64,000 nucleotides of DNA from DATBLE01 sp050258035. GTDB lineage: Bacteria; Actinomycetota; Thermoleophilia; Gaiellales; Gaiellaceae. The position numbers and the translations under genes were made by a program. Positions 43,093 to 50,943 of the stretch are shown here, piece by piece. Numbering within the stretch: the first letter of the stretch is position 1; every line of letters starts with the position of its first letter. The stretch spans positions 1-64,000 of the forward strand of contig JBLMYA010000039.1 in the NCBI GenBank assembly GCA_050258035.1. Direction: 5' to 3'. Under the pieces are notes generated by a model that saw nothing but the letters and a program-made list of their open reading frames with translations, searched no databases and was not told the DNA's origin.

Positions 43093-44631
43093 ATGAGCGG
43101 CGTCGACGTTCGCGCGCCGGTGCCGGCGGGCTGCGAGGGGATCGTGTCTGGGGAGGCGCTCGACTTCGTCGCCGGTCTCCAGCGCACGTTCGGCGACAGG
43201 CGCGAGGAGCTGCTCACGGCCCGGTCGGCGCGTCAGGAACGCCTGCTCGCAGGGGAGCTGCCCGCGTTCCTCGAGGAGACGCGAGCTGTTCGGGAGGACG
43301 GGTCGTGGCGGGTTTCGGAGGCACCGCCGGACCTGCAGGACCGGCGGGTGGAGATCACGGGCCCGACCGATCGGAAGATGGTGATCAACGCGCTCAACTC
43401 GGGCGCGCGCGTCTTCATGGCGGACTTCGAGGACGCCAACTCGCCGACGTGGGCGAATCTCGTCGAGGGCCAGCAGAACCTGATCGAGGCGAACGACCGG
43501 ACGATCTCCCTCGACACCGGGGAGAAGAGCTACCGGCTGAACGAGCAGGTGGCGACGCTGCTCGTCCGGCCGCGCGGCTGGCATTTGCCCGAGCGGCACC
43601 TGCTCGTCGACGGCGAGCCGGTCTCCGGGAGCCTGTTCGACCTCGGGCTGTACATGTTCCACTCGGCGAAGCGGGCGCTCGCGCGGGGAAGTGGCCCGTA
43701 CTTCTACCTTCCCAAGCTCGAGAGCCACCTCGAGGCGAGACTCTGGAACGACGTCTTCCTCCACGCGCAGGACGCGCTCGGGATCCCCCGGGGGACGATC
43801 CGCGCGACCGTCCTGATCGAGACGATCCTGGCCGCGTTCGAGATGGACGAGATCCTGTACGAGCTGCGCGAGCACTCGGCCGGGCTGAACGCGGGCCGCT
43901 GGGACTACATCTTCAGCGTGATCAAGAAGTTCCGCAACCGATCGGACTTCGTGCTCCCCGACCGCTCGGCGGTGAAGATGACCGTCCCCTTCATGCGCGC
44001 CTACACCGAGCTCCTGGTCAAGACCTGCCACCGGCGCGGCGCCTTCGCGATGGGCGGGATGGCCGCGTTCATCCCGAACCGCCGCGATCCCGAGGTGACC
44101 GAGGCGGCGCTGGCAAAGGTGCGCGAGGACAAGGCACGCGAGGCGGGCGACGGCTTCGACGGGACCTGGGTCGCGCATCCCGACCTCGTCGAGACGGCGA
44201 CGAGGGAGTTCGACGCGGTGCTCGGCAAGCGGCCCAACCAGATCGGACGACAGCGGCCCGACGTCTCCGTCGACGCAGCGCAGCTGCTCGCGGTCCCGGA
44301 GACGCCCGGCGAGATCACCGAGGCGGGGATCCGGGAGAACGTGTCCGTCGGCATCCGCTACCTGACCGCCTGGCTGAACGGCACCGGCGCCGCCGCCATC
44401 GACAACCTGATGGAGGACGTCGCCACCGCCGAGATCTCGCGCTCCCAGATCTGGCAATGGATCCACCACGACCGAATCGACCGCGACCACGTCCTCACCG
44501 TCGTCCGCGAGCAAGCCGACGCCGCCCCGGCCCAGCCCCGCCTCGGCGAGGCGACCAAGACCTTCGAGCACGTCGCCCTCACCGACGAGTTCGTCGAGTT
44601 CCTGACGCTGCCTGCGTACGAGCTGCTCTGA
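43093..44631 (+). CDS. aceB: Malate synthase A
   Basis: Condenses glyoxylate with acetyl-CoA to malate. 512 aa, the isoform A size (about 530), not the 720-residue G type. EITGPTDRKMVINALNSGAR, FMADFEDANSPTWANLVEGQ, YFYLPKLESHLEARLWNDVF and IPRGTIRATVLIETILAAFE (with the catalytic Glu/Arg) are all diagnostic. The C-terminal MEDVATAEISRSQIWQWIHH carries the catalytic Asp region (usually EDAATAEISR). Divergent from glcDEF: glycolate to glyoxylate to malate. No isocitrate lyase is adjacent, so photorespiration-like glycolate salvage is the likelier use. Confidence 0.95.
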   Translation: MSGVDVRAPVPAGCEGIVSGEALDFVAGLQRTFGDRREELLTARSARQERLLAGELPAFLEETRAVREDGSWRVSEAPPDLQDRRVEITGPTDRKMVINALNSGARVFMADFEDANSPTWANLVEGQQNLIEANDRTISLDTGEKSYRLNEQVATLLVRPRGWHLPERHLLVDGEPVSGSLFDLGLYMFHSAKRALARGSGPYFYLPKLESHLEARLWNDVFLHAQDALGIPRGTIRATVLIETILAAFEMDEILYELREHSAGLNAGRWDYIFSVIKKFRNRSDFVLPDRSAVKMTVPFMRAYTELLVKTCHRRGAFAMGGMAAFIPNRRDPEVTEAALAKVREDKAREAGDGFDGTWVAHPDLVETATREFDAVLGKRPNQIGRQRPDVSVDAAQLLAVPETPGEITEAGIRENVSVGIRYLTAWLNGTGAAAIDNLMEDVATAEISRSQIWQWIHHDRIDRDHVLTVVREQADAAPAQPRLGEATKTFEHVALTDEFVEFLTLPAYELL

Positions 44632-44634
44632 GCG

Positions 44635-45357
44635 TCACACCCCGACGGCGTGCCACATCCAGACGTTCGGCTCGACGTACGTGCCCGTGCCGCCCTCGAA
44701 GCGCACCGGCACCAGAGCCCCGGGCACGACGTACTCCCCGTCGTCCGGGAACTCGAGGCCGGTCCACCCCTCCCACTCGCCGCGCGAGCCGGTGACCGTC
44801 ATCGACGTCGGGCAGACCTCGACCGGCTCCGCGCCCAGGCGCGCGTGGAGCCGGATCCACGGATCCCAGGCGAGCCCGTCCCCGCGAGTCCAGCCGATGT
44901 AACGCTCCATGTCGATCAAGGGGAACTCGGCCTTCCGCGTCGGCCGCACCGGTGCGATCAGGGCCGGGAAGCCCGCCCCGCGTGCGACCCGGCGCATGCC
45001 TTCGATCAGCAGCGCGCTCAGCCCTTCTCCCTGCCGGCGCGGATCGACGATCGCGACCGCGGCGGAGAGAACGTCGGGCTCCGCCCGCGGGCCGGCACCG
45101 AAGTTCCGCTCGAGCATGTCGTCGATTCCGCCGGGGAGGCCGTCGCGCGTCGAGGTGGGCATGGTCTGCCCACGCCCGATGACGGCGTCCCGCTCGTCGT
45201 CGTAGAGGACGAGCTGGAACCCGGGGAGCTCGTCCCGCAGCTTCGCCCAGTGGAGCCGGGGCACGTCCGCGTGGTGGAGGAATTCCGGCCACACCTCGCC
45301 GATCTCCGAGATGCGCTCGACCAGGTCGGGGCGGTCCAGATAGGTGCAGACCTGCAC
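44635..45357 (-). CDS. GNAT-fold acetyltransferase-like protein
   Basis: 240-aa protein with a GNAT-like core. AAVAIVDPRRQGEGLSALLI near residue 95 holds the acetyl-CoA pyrophosphate loop (R-x-G-x-G/S type). FPALIAPVRPTRKAEFPLI and YIGWTRGDGLAWDPWIRLHA are seen in a group of actinobacterial GNAT-family proteins of unknown substrate. The C terminus is a beta-rich segment ending in an aromatic tail. It converges on malate synthase with a 3-base gap. Function not known. Confidence 0.65.
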   Translation of the reverse strand: MQVCTYLDRPDLVERISEIGEVWPEFLHHADVPRLHWAKLRDELPGFQLVLYDDERDAVIGRGQTMPTSTRDGLPGGIDDMLERNFGAGPRAEPDVLSAAVAIVDPRRQGEGLSALLIEGMRRVARGAGFPALIAPVRPTRKAEFPLIDMERYIGWTRGDGLAWDPWIRLHARLGAEPVEVCPTSMTVTGSRGEWEGWTGLEFPDDGEYVVPGALVPVRFEGGTGTYVEPNVWMWHAVGV

Positions 45358-45413
45358 CGACCGAGTCTAGGGAGAACGACTAGGCTTCGGCCGACCCCAA
45401 AAAAGGAGAGACC

Positions 45414-45839
45414 ATGGAAGTCGGCCCCGTCGACGTCTACATCATCGGCTTCCCCGGCAACAAGTTCAGCGGCAAGATCGCGCCCGCGATCCAGGAGCTC
45501 GTGGACAACGGGACGATCCGCATCCTCGACCTGCTCTTCGTGATGAAGGACGAGGACGGCACCGTGTCGACACTCGCGATCGAGGATCTCGACCAGGAGG
45601 GCGCGGCGTTCGCCGAGCTCGACGTCACCGAGCCCGGATCCCTGAACGACGAGGACGCGGACGAGGTCAGCGAGGACTTGCCCCCGAACAGCGCGGCGCT
45701 GCTGGTCGCGTTCGAGAACCTGTGGGCGACGAAGGTCGTCTCGGCGCTGGCCGACGCGGACGCCGTGCTGATCGACTCGATCCGAATCCCCGCCGAGGTC
45801 GTCGCCCAGGCACGGGCGGAGGCCGGGGCGGCCGGGTAA
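45414..45839 (+). CDS. DUF6325-type small acidic protein
   Basis: 141 aa, strongly acidic in the middle. VDVYIIGFPGNKFSGKIAPA, then RILDLLFVMKDEDGTVSTL, and SAALLVAFENLWATKVVSAL are typical of the DUF6325 (DUF1269-like) proteins common in actinobacteria. A clear Shine-Dalgarno, AAAGGAGAGACC, precedes the ATG. Function unknown; no signal peptide. Followed by a SHOCT-domain gene after 28 bases, a pairing often seen, so the two probably act together. Confidence 0.8.
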   Translation: MEVGPVDVYIIGFPGNKFSGKIAPAIQELVDNGTIRILDLLFVMKDEDGTVSTLAIEDLDQEGAAFAELDVTEPGSLNDEDADEVSEDLPPNSAALLVAFENLWATKVVSALADADAVLIDSIRIPAEVVAQARAEAGAAG

Positions 45840-45867
45840 CCGTCCACCACCGAACGAGAGGAACGAC

Positions 45868-46146
45868 ATGGGACTTTTGCGGATGGCAGCGAGAACGGCC
45901 GTCGTGGCCGGGACCGCGACGGCCGTTTCCGGCCGCGTGGCGCACCGGCAGAACGAGAAGTGGGCGGCACAGGACCAGGCCCAGTACGACCAGCAGATGG
46001 CCCAGCAGCCGGCCTACGAGGCGCAGCAGGCTCCGGCGCAGCCCGACCCGAATGCCGAGCTCCAGAACCTGGCGAACCTGCACTCGCAGGGCGTGCTGAC
46101 GGACGAGGAGTTCGCGGCCGCGAAGGCCAAGATCCTCGGCATCTAG
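45868..46146 (+). CDS. SHOCT-domain protein
   Basis: 92 aa. A short hydrophobic/Ala-rich N part (residues 1-25, perhaps membrane-associated), a Gln-rich linker (QDQAQYDQQMAQQPAYEAQQ), and a C-terminal SHOCT domain (about 63-92: ELQNLANLHSQGVLTDEEFA, then AAKAKILGI). SHOCT domains tether partners or sit at the end of membrane proteins. ATG with GAGAGGAACGAC upstream. Coupled with the DUF6325 gene. Confidence 0.85.
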   Translation: MGLLRMAARTAVVAGTATAVSGRVAHRQNEKWAAQDQAQYDQQMAQQPAYEAQQAPAQPDPNAELQNLANLHSQGVLTDEEFAAAKAKILGI

Positions 46147-46164
46147 CCCGGTCCGGCGATCCGC

Positions 46165-46902
46165 GTGCGCCGGCTGGAGGCGTACACGCAGCTGGCGGGG
46201 GTCTACGACGAGATCGTCGTCGACCCCTGCCACGGCGCCTGGGCCGCGTTCCTGGACGGGCTCTTCGCCGCCGACGAGGAAGGCGTCACCGACGTCCTCG
46301 ACGTCTGCAGCGGCACCGGCCTCCTGGCGGCCGAGCTGGCCGCCCGGGGCTACCGGGTCACCGGGGTCGATGCGTCCGAGGCGATGCTCGCGCGCGCCCG
46401 GCGCCTGCTCGGCCCGGACGTCCCGCTGATCCACGCGGCGCTTCCCGACCTTCCCGTCGAGACGACCTTCGACGCCGCCACCTGCACGCTGGACGGATTC
46501 ACCTACCTCCCGCCGGAAACGCTCCGTCCGACCGCGGAAGCGCTCGCCCGGGTGCTGCGTCCGGCCGGCTGGCTCGTCTTCGACGTGCACACGGACGCGA
46601 TGATGGCCCTCACCTCCTCGCGACCCGTCGTGTCCGGCGAGAAGGAGGGGCATCGCTTCGTGATCCGTGCCGCGGTCGATCCGGGCGCGCGCCGCTGCGA
46701 CACCCGGATCCACGTCACGCCTGAGGGCACGGCGTCACCCTTCAGCGAATGCCATCGGCAGTACTTCCACCGGGCGGCCGACATCCGGTCGGCGCTCGTC
46801 GACAGTGGGTTCGAGGTGATCGCCGTCAGGGACGAGTACTCGGACCGGCCGGCCGACGAGTCCACGCTCAGCGCGACCTGGATCGCCCGTCTCCGGCGCT
46901 GA
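46165..46902 (+). CDS. Class I SAM-dependent methyltransferase
   Basis: 245 aa, Rossmann-like methyltransferase. Motif I is VLDVCSGTGLLAAELAARGY, followed by VTGVDASEAMLARARR (motif II acid) and FDAATCTLDGFTYLPPETL. YTQLAGVYDEIVVDPCHGAW at the N terminus is shared with the methyltransferase-25 group. GTG start at 46165, 18 bases after the SHOCT gene. The substrate is unknown. Confidence 0.85.
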   Translation: MRRLEAYTQLAGVYDEIVVDPCHGAWAAFLDGLFAADEEGVTDVLDVCSGTGLLAAELAARGYRVTGVDASEAMLARARRLLGPDVPLIHAALPDLPVETTFDAATCTLDGFTYLPPETLRPTAEALARVLRPAGWLVFDVHTDAMMALTSSRPVVSGEKEGHRFVIRAAVDPGARRCDTRIHVTPEGTASPFSECHRQYFHRAADIRSALVDSGFEVIAVRDEYSDRPADESTLSATWIARLRR

Positions 46903-46920
46903 CGCACATACCATTCGTCC

Positions 46921-47421
46921 GTGGACACCTGGCCGGCGATCGCCTCTCGCCGCGAGACCCGCGACTACGCCGCTCGCCCGATCCCGGACGGGGTCGCCCG
47001 CCGGATCCTCGATGCGGGCCGTCTCACCGGTAGCGCCCGCAACCGGCAGCCGTGGCGGTTCGTGGTCGTCGACAGCGAGTCGGCCAGGGGGCGGCTCGCG
47101 GAGGCGGTCTACGAGCCCGGGAACGTCCGCGGCGCGCAACTCGTCGTCGCGATCGTCGGGCGGAGCGGGTTCGACACCGGCCGCTGCGCGCAGAACATGC
47201 TGCTCGCGGCCTGGGACGCCGGCGTCGGCTCGTGCCCGAACGGGCTCGCGGATCCGGACGGGGCGCGCGCCGCCCTCGGTCTCACCGCAGACGACGACAT
47301 CGCGATCGTGCTGACGTTCGGCTATCCGGCCCGCGAGCGCGACCCCGACCGACGGACGCCGGAGGAGTGGAGCGCCCGCGCCGCGCGCAAGCCGCTCGAC
47401 GAGCTCGTCGAACGCCTGTAA
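46921..47421 (+). CDS. Nitroreductase-family flavoprotein
   Basis: 166 aa, FMN-dependent nitroreductase fold. AIASRRETRDYAARPIPDG is the FMN-binding SRRSxR stretch; GSARNRQPWRFVVVDS holds the SxxNxQPW motif; NMLLAAWDAGVGSCPNGLAD and VLTFGYPARER complete the fold. It is short for the family (about 200) but has all FMN contacts. GTG start 18 bases after the methyltransferase. Substrate unknown. Confidence 0.87.
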   Translation: MDTWPAIASRRETRDYAARPIPDGVARRILDAGRLTGSARNRQPWRFVVVDSESARGRLAEAVYEPGNVRGAQLVVAIVGRSGFDTGRCAQNMLLAAWDAGVGSCPNGLADPDGARAALGLTADDDIAIVLTFGYPARERDPDRRTPEEWSARAARKPLDELVERL

Positions 47422-47459
47422 CCCTACGAGCCTGTGGAGAGGTCGCGATGGTTCGGTAG

Positions 47460-47472
47460 GGGGTCTGACCCC
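47460..47472. repeat. GGGGTC-T-GACCCC REP-type palindrome
   Basis: Perfect 13-base palindrome in the 117-bp gap where the nitroreductase and the dehydrogenase genes converge. GGGGTCAGACCCC-type sequences are known as dispersed REP elements in several phyla. Here the central base is T. Confidence 0.6.
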
Positions 47473-47508
47473 GGGTGGGCGACGTCGGGGGGCCGCAGTT
47501 CGGCCTGT

Positions 47509-47535
47509 GGGGACAGTCCCTTCGGGACCGTTCCC
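47509..47535. repeat. GGGACAGTCCC hairpin, REP-type
   Basis: GGGGACAGTCCC (47509-47520), TTC loop, then GGGACCGTTCCC (47524-47535): a 12-bp imperfect stem with two mismatched or wobble pairs. The first arm is itself a palindrome. It lies 36 bases after the other palindrome in the same convergent gap and may act as a terminator for either gene. Confidence 0.55.
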
Positions 47536-47538
47536 GGC

Positions 47539-48495
47539 CTAGGTCGACAGGACGAGTTTGCCGAAGTGCTCGCCTGCCTTCATGCGGTCGTGGGCGGCCT
47601 CGGCCTCCGCGAGCGGACGCACACTGTCGATCACGGGCCGCCAGGAACCAGCGTCGACCATGCGCATCAGTCCCGCGAAGTCGCGGTGCGAGCCCATCGT
47701 CGTCCCGCGGATCGACTGCCAGTTGAGGTAGAGCGCCCGGACGTCGAGCGTCACCTCCGGCCCACCGGTTCCGCCGAAGACGACGAGCCGACCGCCTCGC
47801 CGGAGCGCCTTGAGGGACTCACGCCAGGTCGTGCCCACCGAGTCGAGCACGACATCGACTGGCCCGGCCGCCTCGGCCCACCCCTCCTCGGTGTAGAGGA
47901 CGCCGCCCTCGGCGCCCAGCTCCTTCGCACGGTCGATCTTCTCCTGCGACGACGAGGTGACGAGAACTCGACACCCGGCCTGCGCCGCGAGCGACACGGC
48001 CGTCGTCGAGACGCCGCTCCCCGCCCCGAGGATGAGCACGCTCTCCTCGCGGGTGAGGCCTCCGACCTCGAACAGCGCCCGGTACGCGGTCAGGGCGGCG
48101 AGCGGGAAGGCGGCCGCCTCCTCCCACGACAGCCGCGCGGGCTTCGCGAAGACGTTCTCCGCCGGAACCTTGACCAGCTCGGCGTAGGTGCCGTCGTCCG
48201 GCCCGCCGAGGATCCGCCAGTCCGGCCCCGCGGCGTCCTCGCGCGGGCCCCAGCCGATCCCGGGGTAGATCACGACTTCCTCTCCGGTGTCCCGCCGCAC
48301 CCCCGCGCCGTCGGAGCCGGGGATCAGCGGCAGCTCGAACTCGTACGCCGGCCCCGGCGGGTTGCGGACGAGGAGGTCGCGCCGGTTGACCGCGGCGGCA
48401 CGCAGCTCGACGACCACCTCGCCCGGCCCGGCGACCGGATCGGGAACGTCCTCGTACGAGAGGACGCCGCCTTCGCGAACGAGGACGGCCTTCAT
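47539..48495 (-). CDS. Zinc-type/quinone oxidoreductase-like dehydrogenase
   Basis: 318-aa MDR-superfamily NADPH-dependent oxidoreductase. Catalytic GroES-like domain (PGEVVVELRAAAVNRRDLLV) then the Rossmann domain, with LILGAGSGVSTTAVSLAAQA binding the cofactor and VVFGGTGGPEVTL. The Cys/His zinc ligands of alcohol dehydrogenases are not obvious in the usual places, so it is a quinone-oxidoreductase/crotonyl-type member. ATG start overlaps the cupin stop (ATGA). Last gene of the UPF0261-PEP hydrolase-cupin-dehydrogenase operon. Confidence 0.85.
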   Translation of the reverse strand: MKAVLVREGGVLSYEDVPDPVAGPGEVVVELRAAAVNRRDLLVRNPPGPAYEFELPLIPGSDGAGVRRDTGEEVVIYPGIGWGPREDAAGPDWRILGGPDDGTYAELVKVPAENVFAKPARLSWEEAAAFPLAALTAYRALFEVGGLTREESVLILGAGSGVSTTAVSLAAQAGCRVLVTSSSQEKIDRAKELGAEGGVLYTEEGWAEAAGPVDVVLDSVGTTWRESLKALRRGGRLVVFGGTGGPEVTLDVRALYLNWQSIRGTTMGSHRDFAGLMRMVDAGSWRPVIDSVRPLAEAEAAHDRMKAGEHFGKLVLST

Positions 48496-48887
48496 CTCAG
48501 CGCCGCCCACGGCTCCTCGGCGGACACGTCCACCGCGACGTAGCCGCCGTCTCCGACCGCGGGCGCGAGGACGACGCTGAGCTGCGCCGGCTCGTCGAAG
48601 TCGTTGTACGAGCCGTGCACGACGTCCTTGTCGATGTACACGGAGTCGCCCGGGCCGAGAACGGTGGACTCGCCCTCGATGTACTGCGTGACGCGCCCCG
48701 CCGTGATCGTGATCATCTCGTCCTGGCCGGGGTGCTTGTGGAACGCGTGGAAGAAACCCGGGTCGAGCCGGACGTCCATCACCACGAACGACGTGCAGCC
48801 CGTTCCGAGCGGCGCGCAGCGCATGCCGGCACTGCCCCATTCGAACCCCTCGACCGGAACCTCGTCCTTCAGCACGAATTTGCTCAC
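48492..48887 (-). CDS. Cupin-domain protein
   Basis: 131-aa single-domain cupin. HAFHKHPGQDEMITITAGRV (motif 1: H-x-H with E) and GPGDSVYIDKDVVHGSYN (motif 2: H) supply the metal-binding set. Such cupins act as small oxygenases, isomerases or sensors. GTG start overlaps the preceding TIM-barrel gene stop (GTGA). Substrate unknown. Confidence 0.87.
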   Translation of the reverse strand: MSKFVLKDEVPVEGFEWGSAGMRCAPLGTGCTSFVVMDVRLDPGFFHAFHKHPGQDEMITITAGRVTQYIEGESTVLGPGDSVYIDKDVVHGSYNDFDEPAQLSVVLAPAVGDGGYVAVDVSAEEPWAALR

Positions 48888-49720
48888 GCCTGTCCTCCTC
48901 CGAGCTCGATCGCCTTGAACCGTTTCATGTTCTCCGTCATCGCCGTCTCGGTCGGGAGCCGCTCCATGCTGGACGCACCGAAGAAGCCGACCACGCCGCT
49001 CGTCCGCTCGAGCACGTAGGCGGCGTCGTCGGGCTCGGCGATCGGCCCGCCGTGGCAGAGGACGATCACGTCGTCGCGGACCGCCACCGCCGCGTCGCGC
49101 ATGGCCTGGACCAGCTCGACCGACTCGTCGAGTGTCTTCGCCGTCGAGGCTCCGATCGCCCCGCCCGTGGTCAGCCCCATGTGCGGGACGAGGACGTCAG
49201 CTCCGGCCTCCGTCATCGCCACCGCCTCCTCCGGCGTGAACACGTACGGCGCGGTCAGGAGGTCGGCCTCGTGCGCGGCGCGAATCATCTCCACCTCGAC
49301 GCCGTAGCCCATTCCGGTCTCCTCCAGCCCGATCCGGTGGTTGCCGTCGATCAGCCCCACGGTGGGGAAGTTCTGGACACCTGAGAAGCCGATCCGCTTC
49401 AGCTCCTCCAGGAAGACCGGCATCAACCGGAACGGGTCGGTCCCGCAGACGCCGGCAAGCACAGGGGTCTCCTTCACGACGGGGAGCACCTCGGCGGCCA
49501 TCTCCACCACGATCGCGTTCGCGTCGCCGTACGGCATCAGCCCGGCGAGCGATCCGCGCCCGGCCATCCGGTAGCGGCCCGAGTTATAGATGATGATCAG
49601 GTCGCACCCGCCGGCCTCGGCGCACTTGGCCGAGAGCCCGGTGCCCGCGCCGGCACCGATGATCGGCTTGCCGGCGTCGATCTGCGCCCGCAGCCGGGCA
49701 AGCGCCTCCTGCCTGGTCAT
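48884..49720 (-). CDS. PEP hydrolase-type TIM-barrel protein (Tm-1 C half)
   Basis: 278 aa, TIM barrel of the 'phosphoenolpyruvate hydrolase family'. KPIIGAGAGTGLSAKCAEAG, DLIIIYNSGRYRMAGRGSLA, LAGVCGTDPFRLMPVFLEEL, GFSGVQNFPTVGLIDGNHR and PHMGLTTGGAIGASTAKTLD are diagnostic. In the plant Tm-1 protein this domain is fused behind UPF0261; here the two are adjacent genes with ATGA overlap (49717-49720). The enzyme activity of bacterial members is not established. Confidence 0.87.
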   Translation of the reverse strand: MTRQEALARLRAQIDAGKPIIGAGAGTGLSAKCAEAGGCDLIIIYNSGRYRMAGRGSLAGLMPYGDANAIVVEMAAEVLPVVKETPVLAGVCGTDPFRLMPVFLEELKRIGFSGVQNFPTVGLIDGNHRIGLEETGMGYGVEVEMIRAAHEADLLTAPYVFTPEEAVAMTEAGADVLVPHMGLTTGGAIGASTAKTLDESVELVQAMRDAAVAVRDDVIVLCHGGPIAEPDDAAYVLERTSGVVGFFGASSMERLPTETAMTENMKRFKAIELGGGQA

Positions 49721-50931
49721 TTCCTCTCCTCCTGGATCAGCTCGTGCAGTCGATCGGCCATCGCGTCGGCGAACGCCGGGTCGTTCACGTCCAGATCGAG
49801 CTCGTGCAGCTCGACGTTCGGGCCGAGGCCCCCGCGCAGCGCCGCGAACAGGGCCTCGTCCGCGGCCGCGTCGTGGAATGGCCCGCCTTCCGTGGCGATC
49901 ATCGACACGCCCTCGAGCGGGACGAAGAGCGCGGTCGGCCCCTTCGCCGAGGAGAGCTTGCGCGCGATCCGGCGCCCCAGCTCTGCACACTCCTCGGGTG
50001 TCGTCCGCATGAGCGTGACGGTCGGGTTGTGGACGTAGATGTTGCGGCCCTCGAACTGCGGCGGCAGCGTCTCCCGCGGGCCGAAGTTGACCATGTCGAG
50101 CGCCCCGAGCGAGACCACCTGCGGCAGCCCGAGCTCCCCCGCCGCCTCGAGCCGGTCGGGGCCCGCCGACAGCACGCCGCCGACGAGGTCGTCCGCGAGC
50201 TCGGTCGTGGTGAGGTCGAGGACCCCCGCGAGGAAGCCGCCGCGCGCCAGCGCCTCCATCGACTGGCCGCCCGTGCCGGTGGCGTGGAAGACGAGCACCT
50301 CGTAGCCCAGCTCCTCCAGCCGCTCGCGCGCGCGCGTGACGGCGGGAGTCGTCACCCCGAACATCGTCGCCCCGATCAACGGCCGTGCGTCACCGCTCTC
50401 GGGGACCGACATCTCGGCCATCCCGGCAATCGCGCCGGCGGCGTTCGAGAGGATCCGCTCCGAGATCCGGTTCAGCCCGGAGATGTCGACGACCGAGTAG
50501 GTCATCGACACGTCGCTTGCGCCGACGTACGGCCGGGTGTCGCCGGAGGCGACCGTCGACACGATCAGCTTCGGGACGCCGACCGGAAGCACGCGCATCG
50601 CGGCCGCGCCGATCGACGAGTTGCCCGAGCCGCCGACACAGAGGATCCCGTCGAGCCGGCCCTCCTCGTGCAGCCGCGCGGCGACGGCGGCGGCACCGCG
50701 GCACATCGCCTCGACGGCGGCGCCCCGGTCGCCTCCCGCGCGGAGCGCGGCCACGTCTGCGCCAGCCGCAGCGGCGACCTCACCCTGCGTCACGTCGGCG
50801 TCGATCTGCGGCTCGAAGACCCCCGCATCGACGACGACGACGTCGACGCCCTGCTCCCGCAGCCGGTCGCGGAGGTACCCGTACTCCTTCCCCTTCGTGT
50901 CGAGCGTGCCGAGGAGGACGACGGTCGTCAT
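49717..50931 (-). CDS. Tm-1-like ATP-binding protein (UPF0261)
   Basis: 404 aa. VVLLGTLDTKGKEYGYLRDR at the N terminus, LCVGGSGNSSIGAAAMRVLP, IVSTVASGDTRPYVGASDVS and VFHATGTGGQSMEALARGG are the UPF0261 signatures; Tm-1 from tomato binds ATP and viral replication protein with this domain. The bacterial role is unknown. ATG start at 50931, first gene of the leftward operon of four, 13 bases after the stop of the beta-propeller gene on the same strand. Confidence 0.9.
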   Translation of the reverse strand: MTTVVLLGTLDTKGKEYGYLRDRLREQGVDVVVVDAGVFEPQIDADVTQGEVAAAAGADVAALRAGGDRGAAVEAMCRGAAAVAARLHEEGRLDGILCVGGSGNSSIGAAAMRVLPVGVPKLIVSTVASGDTRPYVGASDVSMTYSVVDISGLNRISERILSNAAGAIAGMAEMSVPESGDARPLIGATMFGVTTPAVTRARERLEELGYEVLVFHATGTGGQSMEALARGGFLAGVLDLTTTELADDLVGGVLSAGPDRLEAAGELGLPQVVSLGALDMVNFGPRETLPPQFEGRNIYVHNPTVTLMRTTPEECAELGRRIARKLSSAKGPTALFVPLEGVSMIATEGGPFHDAAADEALFAALRGGLGPNVELHELDLDVNDPAFADAMADRLHELIQEERK

Positions 50932-50943
50932 GCCGAGTCGATC

